A DNA stretch of 64,000 bases from Lachnospiraceae bacterium (GTDB lineage Bacteria; Bacillota_A; Clostridia; Lachnospirales; Lachnospiraceae), in the NCBI GenBank assembly GCA_004556565.1, contig SFGN01000018.1, positions 1 to 64,000 of the forward strand, in the 5' to 3' direction. Shown here in pieces: positions 1 to 8,551 of the stretch (within the stretch, counting starts at the first letter, position 1; the number at the start of each line of letters is the position of its first letter). The notes under the pieces are model-generated. The model ran no database searches. It saw nothing but the letters and a program-made list of their open reading frames with translations, and was not told the DNA's origin. The position numbers were made by a program, and so were the translations under genes.

Positions 1-3
1 GAC

Positions 4-390
4 TCATGACAGGAACTCCCGGATGGTTTCCATAAGGGCAAGCAGCACCGGCATTCCCATTGCCAGGATTGTCAATTTTGCAAAAAGCTCTATCTGGACC
101 GCAATTGTCTGATGCCCCGCATCCTTGCAGATACTGCAGCAGAATTCCGCAATATACGTTACCCCTATCATTTTCAGAATAGTAGAAAGGTAACCTTCAC
201 CTATGCTGAAATACTGATTCATCTGACGCACAGCCTCAATAAAAATATCAAGGCGGTCTGCAATACATGCAAACAGTACGATGCTTACAGCCACACTGAT
301 ATATATTCCATATTCTGCCTTTGTGCTTTTAAACTGCGATGCCAGAAGAACACCGATCACCCCCATAACGCCTATCTGTATCATATTCAT
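4..390 (-). CDS. spoIIIAD: Stage III sporulation protein AD
   Basis: Small hydrophobic integral membrane protein of the SpoIIIA-SpoIIQ channel that links mother cell and forespore during engulfment. The 128-residue product is nearly all membrane segments, and its C-terminal half reads like the SpoIIIAC/AD family. An open frame extends upstream to 492, but the start at 390 is preferred: it has a GGAAGGGGG ribosome binding site, gives the normal family length and avoids running over spoIIIAC. It follows spoIIIAC, AB and AA in the conserved order. The remaining genes of the operon (AE to AH) should lie left of position 1. Transcription is probably from the sigma-E-like promoter before spoIIIAA. 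Confidence 0.93.
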   Translation of the reverse strand: MNMIQIGVMGVIGVLLASQFKSTKAEYGIYISVAVSIVLFACIADRLDIFIEAVRQMNQYFSIGEGYLSTILKMIGVTYIAEFCCSICKDAGHQTIAVQIELFAKLTILAMGMPVLLALMETIREFLS

Positions 391-421
391 GGCATTTCCC
401 CCTTCCGGCCGGTTCTTTCCG

Positions 422-616
422 TCACAAGGCAAACATTCTGCGGATGGACACAAACAGATCATATATGACGGGCAGCACCCAGGATAAAACAAGAATCAAC
501 CCTGCAAAACTGACAAGGAATGCCTGTTCTTCTCGTCCGCTGTGTTTCAGCACCTGGCTCAGTATGGTGACAAGAATCCCCACTGCCGCAATTTTAAATA
601 TCAGATTTATACTCAT
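422..616 (-). CDS. spoIIIAC: Stage III sporulation protein AC
   Basis: A 64-residue double-spanning membrane protein, the usual length for SpoIIIAC. It shares ancestry with SpoIIIAD and is part of the same intercellular channel in the outer forespore membrane. Two hydrophobic stretches are visible (roughly residues 4-22 and 32-55) with a short charged loop containing HSGREEQ between them. It starts 13 bases after the end of spoIIIAB and ends 31 bases before the spoIIIAD start, which fits one operon. Confidence 0.92.
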   Translation of the reverse strand: MSINLIFKIAAVGILVTILSQVLKHSGREEQAFLVSFAGLILVLSWVLPVIYDLFVSIRRMFAL

Positions 617-629
617 GGATTCCTCCCGT

Positions 630-1148
630 TCAGCTCAATATAATAACAAGGAAAATACCACTCATAACTCCCAGGCAGTTTCCTATCCGTTTCTTCGATG
701 CCAGTTCTTCCCTCATGATTTCAATTTCTTGTTCCAACCTGTCCAGATGAAGCTGAAAATGCTTCCCTTCCGATTTCCGGTCATTTTGCCCCAGACTCAT
801 CCCCAGCTCCTTCAGCAAAATCACATGTTTCTTTTTTAAATGAAGCTCTTCCAGATATGTATCAATACCATCATTCCAGATTTTCCGGAAGCTGACATCC
901 TCCCGCCTGGACATTCTTCTGTGCATAGCGCGAAGCCAGGTCCGGTAGGGTTCTTTTACTTTTCGCGCAGTACGTACAAAGATTTCTCCCAGAGGCATGC
1001 CGGAATATTCCATTTCTCCTTTAATCAGATAGAGAATTTCTCTGATTTCCAGAAGATTTTCCAGATATCTCTGAAGTTCCCTGCCATACAAAAAGCCTGC
1101 TCCTGTCGTTGACATTACGATCAACACGCCTCCTATCAACCTATACAT
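630..1148 (-). CDS. spoIIIAB: Stage III sporulation protein AB
   Basis: A 172-residue protein with an N-terminal hydrophobic anchor (about residues 3-20), a long charged helical middle and a C-terminal hydrophobic tail (about 155-172). This is the topology of SpoIIIAB, which resembles the GspF/PilC platform proteins of secretion systems and works with the ATPase SpoIIIAA. The middle contains the conserved-looking stretch LGQNDRKSEG. It lies 44 bases downstream of spoIIIAA. The family assignment rests on length, topology and operon order. Confidence 0.9.
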   Translation of the reverse strand: MYRLIGGVLIVMSTTGAGFLYGRELQRYLENLLEIREILYLIKGEMEYSGMPLGEIFVRTARKVKEPYRTWLRAMHRRMSRREDVSFRKIWNDGIDTYLEELHLKKKHVILLKELGMSLGQNDRKSEGKHFQLHLDRLEQEIEIMREELASKKRIGNCLGVMSGIFLVIILS

Positions 1149-1192
1149 CCAACCACCTCCGAATTAATTCCCTCTGCCGCATTTTTCTGATG

Positions 1193-2134
1193 TCAGCCGC
1201 TGTATAAAAGGCTTCCTCTTTCGTCATAAATTTCACGTATTTCGCCCGGGTGGTTCTGATTTCCCAATATCACATATCTCTCAAAACGTTTTTTCCGGAT
1301 CAGTTCTCCGAGCACAGGTTTCGCTGCCGCCTCGTCCATACCGGAACCGTGAATACTGGCGATCATCCGACATCCGCACTGCATGGCATATTCCACAGCA
1401 TGAATATCCTCCGTTGTGCCTATTTCATCTACCGCGATCACCTGAGGGGCCATAGAACGTACCAGCATGATCATACCCTGAGCCTTCGGACAGCAGTCCA
1501 GCACATCCGTTCTCATTCCGAGCTGATTCTGCGCCACGCCAAGGTAACACCCCCCAAGCTCCGAACGTTCATCGACCACTCCGACAGTACATCCTTTCAC
1601 ATAACGGTTTCCGTCCGAAATCTGCCGTATGATATCCCTGATCATCGTTGTTTTTCCGCAGCGCGGCGGAGAAATAATCAGCGTGTGACACACTTTCATA
1701 TTTTTGGTTATGTATTTCATCAGAGAATCGGCGCATCCCAGTATCTGATGTGCCACACGTATATTGATGGAAGAAATATACTGCATATTTTTCACTTCAT
1801 TTTTTTCCAGTATTACCTTTCCGATCACTCCTACCCTGTGCCCGCCTTCAATTGTGATAAACCCCTGTCTCATTTCCTGTTCATATGCATAAAGTGAATA
1901 CTGGCTGACATAGTCAAGTGTCTCACGGATCTCCTCTTTCGTAACAAGATGGCCGGAAGTAGACGTGGAAGGAAGAATCATTTCCCGGTTGTCATAAACG
2001 ATCATAAGAGGTTTTTCCGCCCTCATCCTGATCTCCTGCAGCTTTTCAAAATCCAGATTCTCTTCTTCCAGAATCCTGCCTACTGATTTCGCGGTCACAC
2101 CTAATATCTCCTGTTTCTTTCTGTCTTTATTCAT
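1193..2134 (-). CDS. spoIIIAA: Stage III sporulation ATPase AA
   Basis: Cytoplasmic AAA+/secretion-type ATPase that energises the SpoIIIA-SpoIIQ channel. A Walker A motif (PPRCGKTT) is visible near residue 160 and a Walker B-like IAVDEIGTTED about 80 residues later, followed by a histidine-containing sensor region (SIHGSG). The open frame reaches 2155, but the start at 2134 is preferred because AGAGGTGG lies directly upstream; this gives 313 residues, close to the usual family length. It is the first gene of the spoIIIA operon, just downstream of a sigma-E-like promoter. Confidence 0.95.
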   Translation of the reverse strand: MNKDRKKQEILGVTAKSVGRILEEENLDFEKLQEIRMRAEKPLMIVYDNREMILPSTSTSGHLVTKEEIRETLDYVSQYSLYAYEQEMRQGFITIEGGHRVGVIGKVILEKNEVKNMQYISSINIRVAHQILGCADSLMKYITKNMKVCHTLIISPPRCGKTTMIRDIIRQISDGNRYVKGCTVGVVDERSELGGCYLGVAQNQLGMRTDVLDCCPKAQGMIMLVRSMAPQVIAVDEIGTTEDIHAVEYAMQCGCRMIASIHGSGMDEAAAKPVLGELIRKKRFERYVILGNQNHPGEIREIYDERGSLLYSG

Positions 2135-2155
2135 CTTGTCCACCTCTCTTTTCAC

Positions 2156-2183
2156 AATATATGTAGAACAAGAAAATTTATGA
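2156..2183 (-). promoter_or_regulatory. Sigma-E-like promoter for the spoIIIA operon
   Basis: On the minus strand TCATAAA is followed after 13 bases by CATATATT. This closely resembles the sigma-E pattern of Bacillus subtilis (-35 like TCATATT, 12-14 bases, -10 like CATACAAT). The predicted start falls about 15 bases before the spoIIIAA start codon, leaving just enough room for its ribosome binding site. The spoIIIA operon is known to be sigma-E dependent in B. subtilis; use here is inference. Confidence 0.6.
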
Positions 2184-2213
2184 CCGATAATTCGCTTAAG
2201 CCGATTTTATGAT

Positions 2214-2256
2214 ACTCAAAAATGGTCCACCGGACCATTTTTCATATGCATAGCAA
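2214..2256. repeat. Dispersed hairpin repeat, copy 1
   Basis: A 43-base element containing the inverted repeat AAAATGGTCC / GGACCATTTT around ACC, followed by TCATATGC. A second copy at 38001-38043 differs at four positions, two of which are a compensating pair inside the stem. Each copy sits just beyond a second hairpin terminator, so it may be an upstream bidirectional terminator or a small mobile repeat. Confidence 0.7.
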
Positions 2257-2261
2257 CCAAA

Positions 2262-2290
2262 AACCCCGCAGCAGTTAACCGCTGCGGGGC
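2262..2290 (-). terminator. Intrinsic terminator of pnp
   Basis: Stem CCCCGCAGC (2264-2272) pairs with GCTGCGGGG (2281-2289). On the minus strand a run of T follows. It lies about 70 bases past the pnp stop codon and just before the spoIIIA promoter, so it separates the two units. Confidence 0.85.
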
Positions 2291-2361
2291 AAAAGCCTGT
2301 TTCTTATATTCCGGGAAACTCAGGAATTGTCAAAGCATCCCTGCATTTCTTCTTATTTTGT

Positions 2362-4449
2362 TTATTCAGCTACATCTCTTATACTGAAGCTGAAACGTCC
2401 CATCTTGTCTTTGCCAAGGCACACTACTTTCACCTCGTCTCCGATGCTGAGGACATCTTCCACTTTATTTACACGCTCTTTGGAAATTTTGGAAATGTGT
2501 ACCATTCCTTCTTTTCCCGGGGCGAACTCTACAAAAGCACCAAACTCTTTAATGCTTACGACCTTACCTTCAAATACCTGCCCTGCTTCAAAGTCTGTAA
2601 CGATGGTTGCAATCAGTTTTGCCGCTTTATCCATTTTATCCTGCTCAGTTCCGCAGATTGATACGAATCCGTCATCTTCAATATCAATTTTAACTCCGGT
2701 CTGCTCAATGATTGCATTGATGGTCTTTCCTCTCTGACCAACGACTTCACCGATTTTCTGCGGGTCAATCTGCATCTGGATGATCTTCGGCGCATATTCT
2801 CCCACTTCCGGTCTGGGCTGTGCGATTACTTTATCCATAACTTCATTAATGATATAAGTCCTTGCTTTCTTTGTCGCTGCAATAGCCTCTTCAATAATCG
2901 GTCTTGTAAGCCCGTGGATCTTAATATCCATCTGGATTGCAGTGATTCCCTTATGCGTTCCTGCAACCTTGAAGTCCATATCACCAAAGAAATCTTCCAG
3001 TCCCTGAATATCCGTCAGTACCAGATAATCATCGTCTGTCTCACCTGTGACAAGCCCTGCGGAAATACCTGCAACCGGTGATTTGATTGGCACTCCTGCA
3101 GCCATCAGTGACATACTGGACGCACAGATACTTGCCTGAGATGTAGAGCCGTTGGACTCAAATGTCTCAGAAACAGTACGGATTGCGTACGGAAATTCAG
3201 TTTCTGACGGGAGCACCGGTACAAGAGCACGTTCTGCAAGTGCGCCATGTCCGATCTCACGTCTTCCCGGGCCTCTGGACGGCTTTGTCTCACCGACAGA
3301 ATAAGACGGGAAATTATAATGATGCATGTATCTCTTTGATGTCTCAGCCTCATCCAGCCCGTCCACCTTCTGTGCATCAGACAGCGGAGCCAGAGTTGTG
3401 ATAGTACAGATCTGTGTCTGCCCTCTTGTAAACATCGCTGAGCCGTGAACTCTCGGAATCAGATCAACCTCTGCAGACAGCGGACGGATTTCATCGACCG
3501 CGCGTCCATCCGGACGTTTGTGATCTACAAGGATCATTTTTCTGACAGTCTTCTTCTGATACTGATAAACAGCTTCGCCAAGAACTGCCAGCCAGTCTTC
3601 TTTATCTGCAAATGCTTCTTCAAGCCTTGCAGTTATCTCGCGGATGTTCTCTTCCCTTGTCTGCTTATCATCGGTAAATACTGCTTTCTCCATCTCTTCA
3701 GGAGGAACGATCTCTTTGATTGCAGCAAATAATTCTTCCGGAATTGCACAGCTTTCATATTCATGCTTCTTCTTTCCACATTCTGCAACGATTGTTTCAA
3801 TAAAAGCTATAACTTTCTGGTTCAGGTCATGAGCTGCAAAGATGGCATCTATCATCTGAGCCTCCGGCACTTCGTTGGCGCCTGCTTCGATCATGATTAC
3901 CTTTTCCTTCGTGGAAGCTACTGTCAGCGCAAGCTCTGACACTTCCTTCTGCTCTGCAGTCGGATTAAAAACAAATTCACCGTCGACCAGGCCGACCTGC
4001 GTTGTTGAAATCGGACCGTCAAACGGAATATCGGAAATACATGTCGCAATACCCGCTCCGATCATAGCCGTAAGCTCCGGACTGCAGTCCTGATCAACAG
4101 ACAGGACCAGATTCTCCAGCGTTACGTCATTTCGGTAATCCTTCGGGAACAGCGGGCGCATCGGACGGTCAATGACACGGCAGGTCAGGACTGCATTCTC
4201 AGAAGCTTTGCCTTCCCTCTTGTTAAAACCGCCGGGGATCTTCCCTACAGCATACATTCTCTCATTATATTCTACACTCAGAGGGAAAAAGTCAATTCCT
4301 TCCCTCGGCTTATCGGATGCGGTTGCCGTACACAAAACTGTTGTATCACCGTAATGCATCAGAACTGCTCCGTTCGCCTGTTTTGCAACACGCCCTACAT
4401 CCACACGCAGAGTTCTGCCTGCAAGTTCCATCTCATACTTTCTAAACAT
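2362..4449 (-). CDS. pnp: Polyribonucleotide nucleotidyltransferase (PNPase)
   Basis: Phosphorolytic 3'-to-5' exoribonuclease of mRNA turnover. The 695-residue product has the standard layout: two RNase PH-like domains separated by an alpha-helical region, then a KH domain with the GxxG loop VGQRGK near residue 570, and a C-terminal S1 domain with KEFGAFVEFAPGKEG. The residues SDAQKVD and the RGPGRREIGHGALAER stretch of the second catalytic core are present. Length and start (FRKYEMELAGR) are typical. It follows rpsO, with its own promoter (4657-4685) and a leader of about 200 bases. A long leader is also the site of PNPase autoregulation in E. coli; whether that holds here is unknown. Confidence 0.98.
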   Translation of the reverse strand: MFRKYEMELAGRTLRVDVGRVAKQANGAVLMHYGDTTVLCTATASDKPREGIDFFPLSVEYNERMYAVGKIPGGFNKREGKASENAVLTCRVIDRPMRPLFPKDYRNDVTLENLVLSVDQDCSPELTAMIGAGIATCISDIPFDGPISTTQVGLVDGEFVFNPTAEQKEVSELALTVASTKEKVIMIEAGANEVPEAQMIDAIFAAHDLNQKVIAFIETIVAECGKKKHEYESCAIPEELFAAIKEIVPPEEMEKAVFTDDKQTREENIREITARLEEAFADKEDWLAVLGEAVYQYQKKTVRKMILVDHKRPDGRAVDEIRPLSAEVDLIPRVHGSAMFTRGQTQICTITTLAPLSDAQKVDGLDEAETSKRYMHHYNFPSYSVGETKPSRGPGRREIGHGALAERALVPVLPSETEFPYAIRTVSETFESNGSTSQASICASSMSLMAAGVPIKSPVAGISAGLVTGETDDDYLVLTDIQGLEDFFGDMDFKVAGTHKGITAIQMDIKIHGLTRPIIEEAIAATKKARTYIINEVMDKVIAQPRPEVGEYAPKIIQMQIDPQKIGEVVGQRGKTINAIIEQTGVKIDIEDDGFVSICGTEQDKMDKAAKLIATIVTDFEAGQVFEGKVVSIKEFGAFVEFAPGKEGMVHISKISKERVNKVEDVLSIGDEVKVVCLGKDKMGRFSFSIRDVAE

Positions 4450-4656
4450 AATTCTCTCCTTCTTTTATTAAAATTATAACCATATCTTCTTCATAGGCAG
4501 AAACGTCCGAAACTACTGAAAAAAATGTTCGGCAAATACAGAGCGAGTCTTAAAGCTTCAAAACAAAGAATATTCTCACTATTGACAAATATTCTCATGC
4601 CCTGCGAATATTCTTTTCAGTGGTCTCGGCTGTCTGCTTACTGCCCAATCCAAGTA

Positions 4657-4685
4657 ATTATAGCATAAGCATATCTGTAATGCAA
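4657..4685 (-). promoter_or_regulatory. Sigma-A promoter for pnp
   Basis: Minus-strand TTGCAT, 17 bases, TATAAT. Placed after the rpsO terminator, so it should drive pnp independently of the upstream operon. Confidence 0.75.
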
Positions 4686-4738
4686 ATGATTTTCATAGCA
4701 GCTCAGCCATAATCGAAATAGTCTATATCATAAAACAA

Positions 4739-4765
4739 GACGGGCACTCTGTTAAAGTGCCCGTC
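4739..4765 (-). terminator. Intrinsic terminator of rpsO
   Basis: Stem GACGGGCACT (4739-4748) pairs with AGTGCCCGTC (4756-4765). A T-rich stretch follows on the minus strand. It lies about 20 bases after the rpsO stop codon. Confidence 0.85.
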
Positions 4766-4784
4766 CAGCCCAAAGTAAAAACAA

Positions 4785-5051
4785 TTACTTTCTCAGACCA
4801 AGTCTTTCGATCAGTGAACGATATCTCTCAATATCTGTTCTCTTCAGATATGCAAGCAGACCGCGTCTCTGTCCTACCATCTTAAGAAGACCTCTTCTTG
4901 AATGATGATCCTTAGGGTTTGCTTTGAAGTGCTCTGTCAGCTCATTGATTCTTGCTGTCAGAAGTGCTACCTGTACTTCCGGAGATCCTGTGTCTCCTTC
5001 ACTTCTTCCATATTCTGCGATAATTGCCTGTTTCTTTTCTTTTGAAATCAT
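4785..5051 (-). CDS. rpsO: 30S ribosomal protein S15
   Basis: An 88-residue primary binding protein of the 16S rRNA central domain. The hallmark stretch DTGSPEVQVALLTARI lies near residue 20, and the C-terminal half contains the conserved HHSRRGLLKMVGQRRGLL stretch followed by YLKR. Length and start are typical. It has its own promoter and terminator and precedes pnp, the order seen in many bacteria. Its short leader may carry S15 autoregulation, as in other Firmicutes; this is inference. Confidence 0.98.
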   Translation of the reverse strand: MISKEKKQAIIAEYGRSEGDTGSPEVQVALLTARINELTEHFKANPKDHHSRRGLLKMVGQRRGLLAYLKRTDIERYRSLIERLGLRK

Positions 5052-5141
5052 GTTTCAAATCCTCCTTAAATCTTATATAACCGCCTGGTATTAAGTAACG
5101 GCTGGAGTTTTCCGATTACCGAACACCGGCTCACTTCACAT

Positions 5142-5170
5142 ACTATATCATAAGTGCTGCTTCTTGTAAA
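5142..5170 (-). promoter_or_regulatory. Sigma-A promoter for rpsO
   Basis: Minus-strand TTTACA, 17 bases, TATAGT. It lies just after the ribF stop codon and gives a leader of roughly 85 bases before rpsO. Confidence 0.75.
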
Positions 5171-5184
5171 GTTAATTTTTACGG

Positions 5185-6087
5185 TTATTCCCGGACCGTC
5201 AGTCCGAAATACCTTTTTCCAAATCTGATATCTTCCCTGATGCGCTCTTTCAATTCCTCAACAGAATGAAACTTTTGCTCCGGACGCTCATAGGATAGAA
5301 ATTCGACGATAATTTCTTTTCCATATGCATCACCTTCAAATCCGAATACAAAGATTTCTGCAAGAAGTTTCTTCTCATCCGTTACCGTCGGCTTCACTCC
5401 CACATTTCCTATCCCGTGGTATCTTCGTCCGTCAAGGACCACATCACAGGCATATACCCCGTTGCAGGGCATGATTTTCCCCGGCTTCGGATATACATTC
5501 ATCGTAGGAAATCCCAACATGCGCCCGAGTTGTTTCCCATGTTCCACCCTTCCGCTCATCCGGTAAGGATGTCCCAGCAATGTGTTTGCGAGCTCTATTT
5601 GGCCCTCTTCCAGGGATTCCCTCACATAAGTACTGCTGATGATTGTCTCCTGATATTTTTTCTTATCGATCACATTAAGGTGATATCCGTATACTCCCGC
5701 ATATTCCGCCAGCATACTCGTATCGCCCCGCTTATCCCTGCCGAAATGAAAATCCGTCCCGACAACAATGTACAACACTTTCATCTTTTCTACCAGAATA
5801 GTACGGATAAAATCTTCTGCTTCCATCTCCCTGATTTCTCTGGTAAAAGGACAGACAATCAGACTGTCCACCTGATCTTTGAGCAGCTCCCGCTTTTCTT
5901 CTGCCGTAGTCAGTGTTGCTCTTCCCATGTCAAATGCAACTACAACGGTACGCACATTTTCTGAACGGTAACTTCTGATTTTGTCTATCAAAAGCTGATG
6001 TCCGAGATGAAGCCCGTCAAATTTCCCGAGCGTGACCGCAGAATGTTTTTCACTTTGATATGAATAAATGTCTGTCATGTACTGCAT
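5185..6087 (-). CDS. ribF: Bifunctional riboflavin kinase/FAD synthetase
   Basis: Converts riboflavin to FMN and then to FAD. The N-terminal nucleotidyltransferase domain carries GKFDGLHLGHQ near residue 22 and the downstream YVRE element near residue 153. The C-terminal flavokinase domain contains RMSGRVEHGKQLGRMLGFPT, about residues 172-191, with the typical PTMN. The 300-residue length is typical. The ATG at 6087 has an AGAGGAAA ribosome binding site. It follows truB at a distance of 79 bases, the usual order in Firmicutes. Confidence 0.97.
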   Translation of the reverse strand: MQYMTDIYSYQSEKHSAVTLGKFDGLHLGHQLLIDKIRSYRSENVRTVVVAFDMGRATLTTAEEKRELLKDQVDSLIVCPFTREIREMEAEDFIRTILVEKMKVLYIVVGTDFHFGRDKRGDTSMLAEYAGVYGYHLNVIDKKKYQETIISSTYVRESLEEGQIELANTLLGHPYRMSGRVEHGKQLGRMLGFPTMNVYPKPGKIMPCNGVYACDVVLDGRRYHGIGNVGVKPTVTDEKKLLAEIFVFGFEGDAYGKEIIVEFLSYERPEQKFHSVEELKERIREDIRFGKRYFGLTVRE

Positions 6088-6166
6088 ATTTTTCCTCTGA
6101 ATATTCTTTATTCTTTGCCTGAAACATTTAGCGGGCGGCTGCCGCCCTCATGCGTGCCGGATGATT

Positions 6167-7078
6167 CTATGATTCCGGATCATAAAACATTTTTTCCGGA
6201 CGAAAACTGCCCGGACGGCCGCTGTATCGGAAAATTCCCGTGAATGTATTTTTTGAGTCGTATATCCGGACCTGTTCTCCGTCTGCAAAATGTAAATCTG
6301 TCTTTATGCCGGATTTCGGGATCACATTTCCATTATATGCCAGTCTGTCATATTCCGGTAAAAGTAGGACTGCTTTCTGTTCTGAAAACATCGCATCGAC
6401 AGGCACAAGCACGCTGCCAAGGCTTCCTGATTCCTGTAAACCGGCGATTTCTTCCAGTCTGTGGCTGTCTTGAAGTTCAAATTTTCCCACTCTGGTGCGA
6501 AGCAGAGATTCCATACATCCTCCGCATCCGAGTTCTTTGCCGATATCATGGCAGAGTGTACGGATATACGTTCCTTTAGAACAGCTCACCCGCATATGGA
6601 CGCGCGGAAGCCGCATCTCAAGGATTTCAATTTGAAAAATGATGACCTTTCTTGTCTTCCGCTCCACCTCAATGCCTTCTCTTGCCAGCTCATACAGCTT
6701 CTTTCCGTTCACTTTCAGAGCCGAATACATGGGCGGGAGCTGTTCATATTCACCTTCATATCCAAGAATACATGCTTTCACGGCTTCTTCTGTAAGTCTG
6801 TCCGTATCACATTCTTCCAGCACCGTCCCTGTAATATCCTGAGTATCGGTACTTTTTCCGAGAAGGAGGACTGTTTCATAAGTTTTATTCTTATCCGTGA
6901 GCATATCACAAAGACGCGTGGCCTTCCCGAAGCAGACCGGAAGAACTCCTTCCGCATCCGGGTCAAGCGTTCCTGTGTGACCGATTTTCTTCTGCTTTGT
7001 GATTGAACGTAGCTTTGCGACCACATCATGGGAAGTAAATCCCTTTTCTTTATATATGTTTATAATTCCGTTTATCAT
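6167..7078 (-). CDS. truB: tRNA pseudouridine(55) synthase TruB
   Basis: Isomerises uridine 55 in the T loop of tRNAs. The catalytic aspartate sits in GHTGTLDPDAEG (Asp39), and the N-terminal start motif MINGIINIYKEKGFTSHDVV is typical. The 303-residue length includes a C-terminal PUA-like extension with VRIYDSKNTFTGI. Its start overlaps the nrnA stop by four bases (ATGA), so the two genes are translationally coupled. Confidence 0.97.
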   Translation of the reverse strand: MINGIINIYKEKGFTSHDVVAKLRSITKQKKIGHTGTLDPDAEGVLPVCFGKATRLCDMLTDKNKTYETVLLLGKSTDTQDITGTVLEECDTDRLTEEAVKACILGYEGEYEQLPPMYSALKVNGKKLYELAREGIEVERKTRKVIIFQIEILEMRLPRVHMRVSCSKGTYIRTLCHDIGKELGCGGCMESLLRTRVGKFELQDSHRLEEIAGLQESGSLGSVLVPVDAMFSEQKAVLLLPEYDRLAYNGNVIPKSGIKTDLHFADGEQVRIYDSKNTFTGIFRYSGRPGSFRPEKMFYDPES

Positions 7079-8052
7079 ATCATTTTACTCTCTGATGATG
7101 CTTCTATCTGGAGTGCGATCTGTCCGCTGACGTTATTGATTACATCGTGCTCCGTCCCGCGCATACTCAGACCGGCTGCCTTCACATGCCCGCCGCCGCC
7201 GAAATACCGTGCCACACGGCTTACATCCACATAATCTTTTGAACGGAGGCTGACGCGGTAAAACCGGGTCTCCAGTTCATATAAAAACATAGCGACCTCC
7301 ACCCCGGCAGTCTGTCTAAGCTGACTGACGATGCCTTCCATATCAGACACTTCCGCATTAAAAAACTCCATTTCCTTCCTTGACACGGCAGATACGATAC
7401 ATTTCCCATCCAGAATCAGCCAGCTCTCTAACAGTGCTTTTCCAAGGATCTGGTTCTGGACATAAGTTTTTTCATAATACGTTTTTTCAAGAATCTTATT
7501 AAAATCAATTCCTTTACGCATCAGAGCCGCAGCCGCTTCCATTGTTTCCGGAGCTGTACAGGTATACTGAAATATTCCTGTATCGTGGGCAATGCCCATA
7601 TAAAGTGCTTCTGCACATGCCCTGCTGATTTTATCATAATCAAGCAGGCGGTATACCAGCTCAGACGTAGAACTTGCATCCGGTACAATGTCATTTTCAT
7701 CTGCAAATGCCCGGTTGCTGACATGATGGTCAATGCATACGGTATGTTTTGCATTTTCAAACAATTGTCCTGAAAATCCCAGCCTGGCTTTATCCCCACA
7801 ATCCAGACAGATAAACAAGTCATATGACATATCCTCCGGAATCTGATGACGTATAACGTCCGTTTTCTCAATTATATTATGCGGCTGGGGAATCTTCTCC
7901 AGATATACATCCACCTGAAGCTCTGGATACACCTCCGTCAGATACAGATACATTCCCATACAAGAACCCACACAGTCGCCGTCAGGACGGATATGCCCGC
8001 TCAGGGCAACTGTATGTTTACCTCTTAAAATATCATCTAAATTAATGCTCAT
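7075..8052 (-). CDS. nrnA: DHH-family oligoribonuclease / pAp phosphatase NrnA
   Basis: Degrades very short RNAs and dephosphorylates 3'-phosphoadenosine 5'-phosphate. The 325-residue product has an N-terminal DHH domain (SGHIRPDGDCVGS near residue 19, CLDCGD near 79, VCIDHHVSNR near 105) and a C-terminal DHHA1 domain with FGGGGHVKAAG. It overlaps rbfA and truB by four bases each, the standard arrangement of this operon in Firmicutes. Confidence 0.95.
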   Translation of the reverse strand: MSINLDDILRGKHTVALSGHIRPDGDCVGSCMGMYLYLTEVYPELQVDVYLEKIPQPHNIIEKTDVIRHQIPEDMSYDLFICLDCGDKARLGFSGQLFENAKHTVCIDHHVSNRAFADENDIVPDASSTSELVYRLLDYDKISRACAEALYMGIAHDTGIFQYTCTAPETMEAAAALMRKGIDFNKILEKTYYEKTYVQNQILGKALLESWLILDGKCIVSAVSRKEMEFFNAEVSDMEGIVSQLRQTAGVEVAMFLYELETRFYRVSLRSKDYVDVSRVARYFGGGGHVKAAGLSMRGTEHDVINNVSGQIALQIEASSESKMI

Positions 8053-8423
8053 TCACCCTCACCGTCTTTCAGATTTCTGGTCACTTCATCGATCTTTCTG
8101 CTCATGGCAACACCATATTCAATCGACTGGTCCAATATGAATTCAATAACAGGGGTGTTTCTCATATTTATGGTCCTTGCAAGTTCACGGCGGATATACC
8201 CTTCCGCACTGCGGAGACCTTGTACCGTATCCTCCTGCGCCTTTTTATCGCCTAATACGCTGATATAAGCTTTACAGGTTTTTAAATCCGGCGCCACTTC
8301 TACAGAAACCACCGAAGTCATCGGTGCCACCCTGGGGTCTTTTATTCCATTATGCAGAATGTTGCTCAATTCACGCTGGACTTCCGCATTGACCCTCGTA
8401 TTCTTGATACTGTTTTTTCTCAT
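8049..8423 (-). CDS. rbfA: Ribosome-binding factor A
   Basis: Assists late maturation of the 30S subunit. The 124-residue KH-like protein begins MRKNSIKNTRVNAEVQREL and contains IKDPRVAPMTSVVSVEV, both characteristic of RbfA, and ends with a short charged tail. It lies 128 bases downstream of infB with a stable stem-loop between them, and overlaps nrnA by four bases. Confidence 0.96.
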   Translation of the reverse strand: MRKNSIKNTRVNAEVQRELSNILHNGIKDPRVAPMTSVVSVEVAPDLKTCKAYISVLGDKKAQEDTVQGLRSAEGYIRRELARTINMRNTPVIEFILDQSIEYGVAMSRKIDEVTRNLKDGEGE

Positions 8424-8486
8424 TCTATTTCATTCCTTTCGCGTAAAACGATCTTAACATCGGTTTCCGCTTTTATATTTTAATAT

Positions 8487-8516
8487 GCAGAAAATCTGCC
8501 GAAACAGATTTTCTGC
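8487..8516 (-). other. Stable stem-loop between infB and rbfA
   Basis: A perfect 12-base stem, GCAGAAAATCTG pairing with CAGATTTTCTGC, encloses a six-base loop that reads TTTCGG on the minus strand. No strong T run follows, so it is more likely a processing, stabilising or weak attenuating element than a full terminator. Confidence 0.6.
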
Positions 8517-8551
8517 ACAAATACGACAGCACAGCATACGCCGCGCACCGG

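Larger units (their letters stand above)
4450..4784. other. Intergenic leader region between rpsO and pnp
   Basis: No gene is seen here. The stretch holds the rpsO terminator (4739-4765), the pnp promoter (4657-4685) and the untranslated pnp leader of about 200 bases with a ribosome binding site (AAGGAGAG) just before pnp. Confidence 0.7.
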
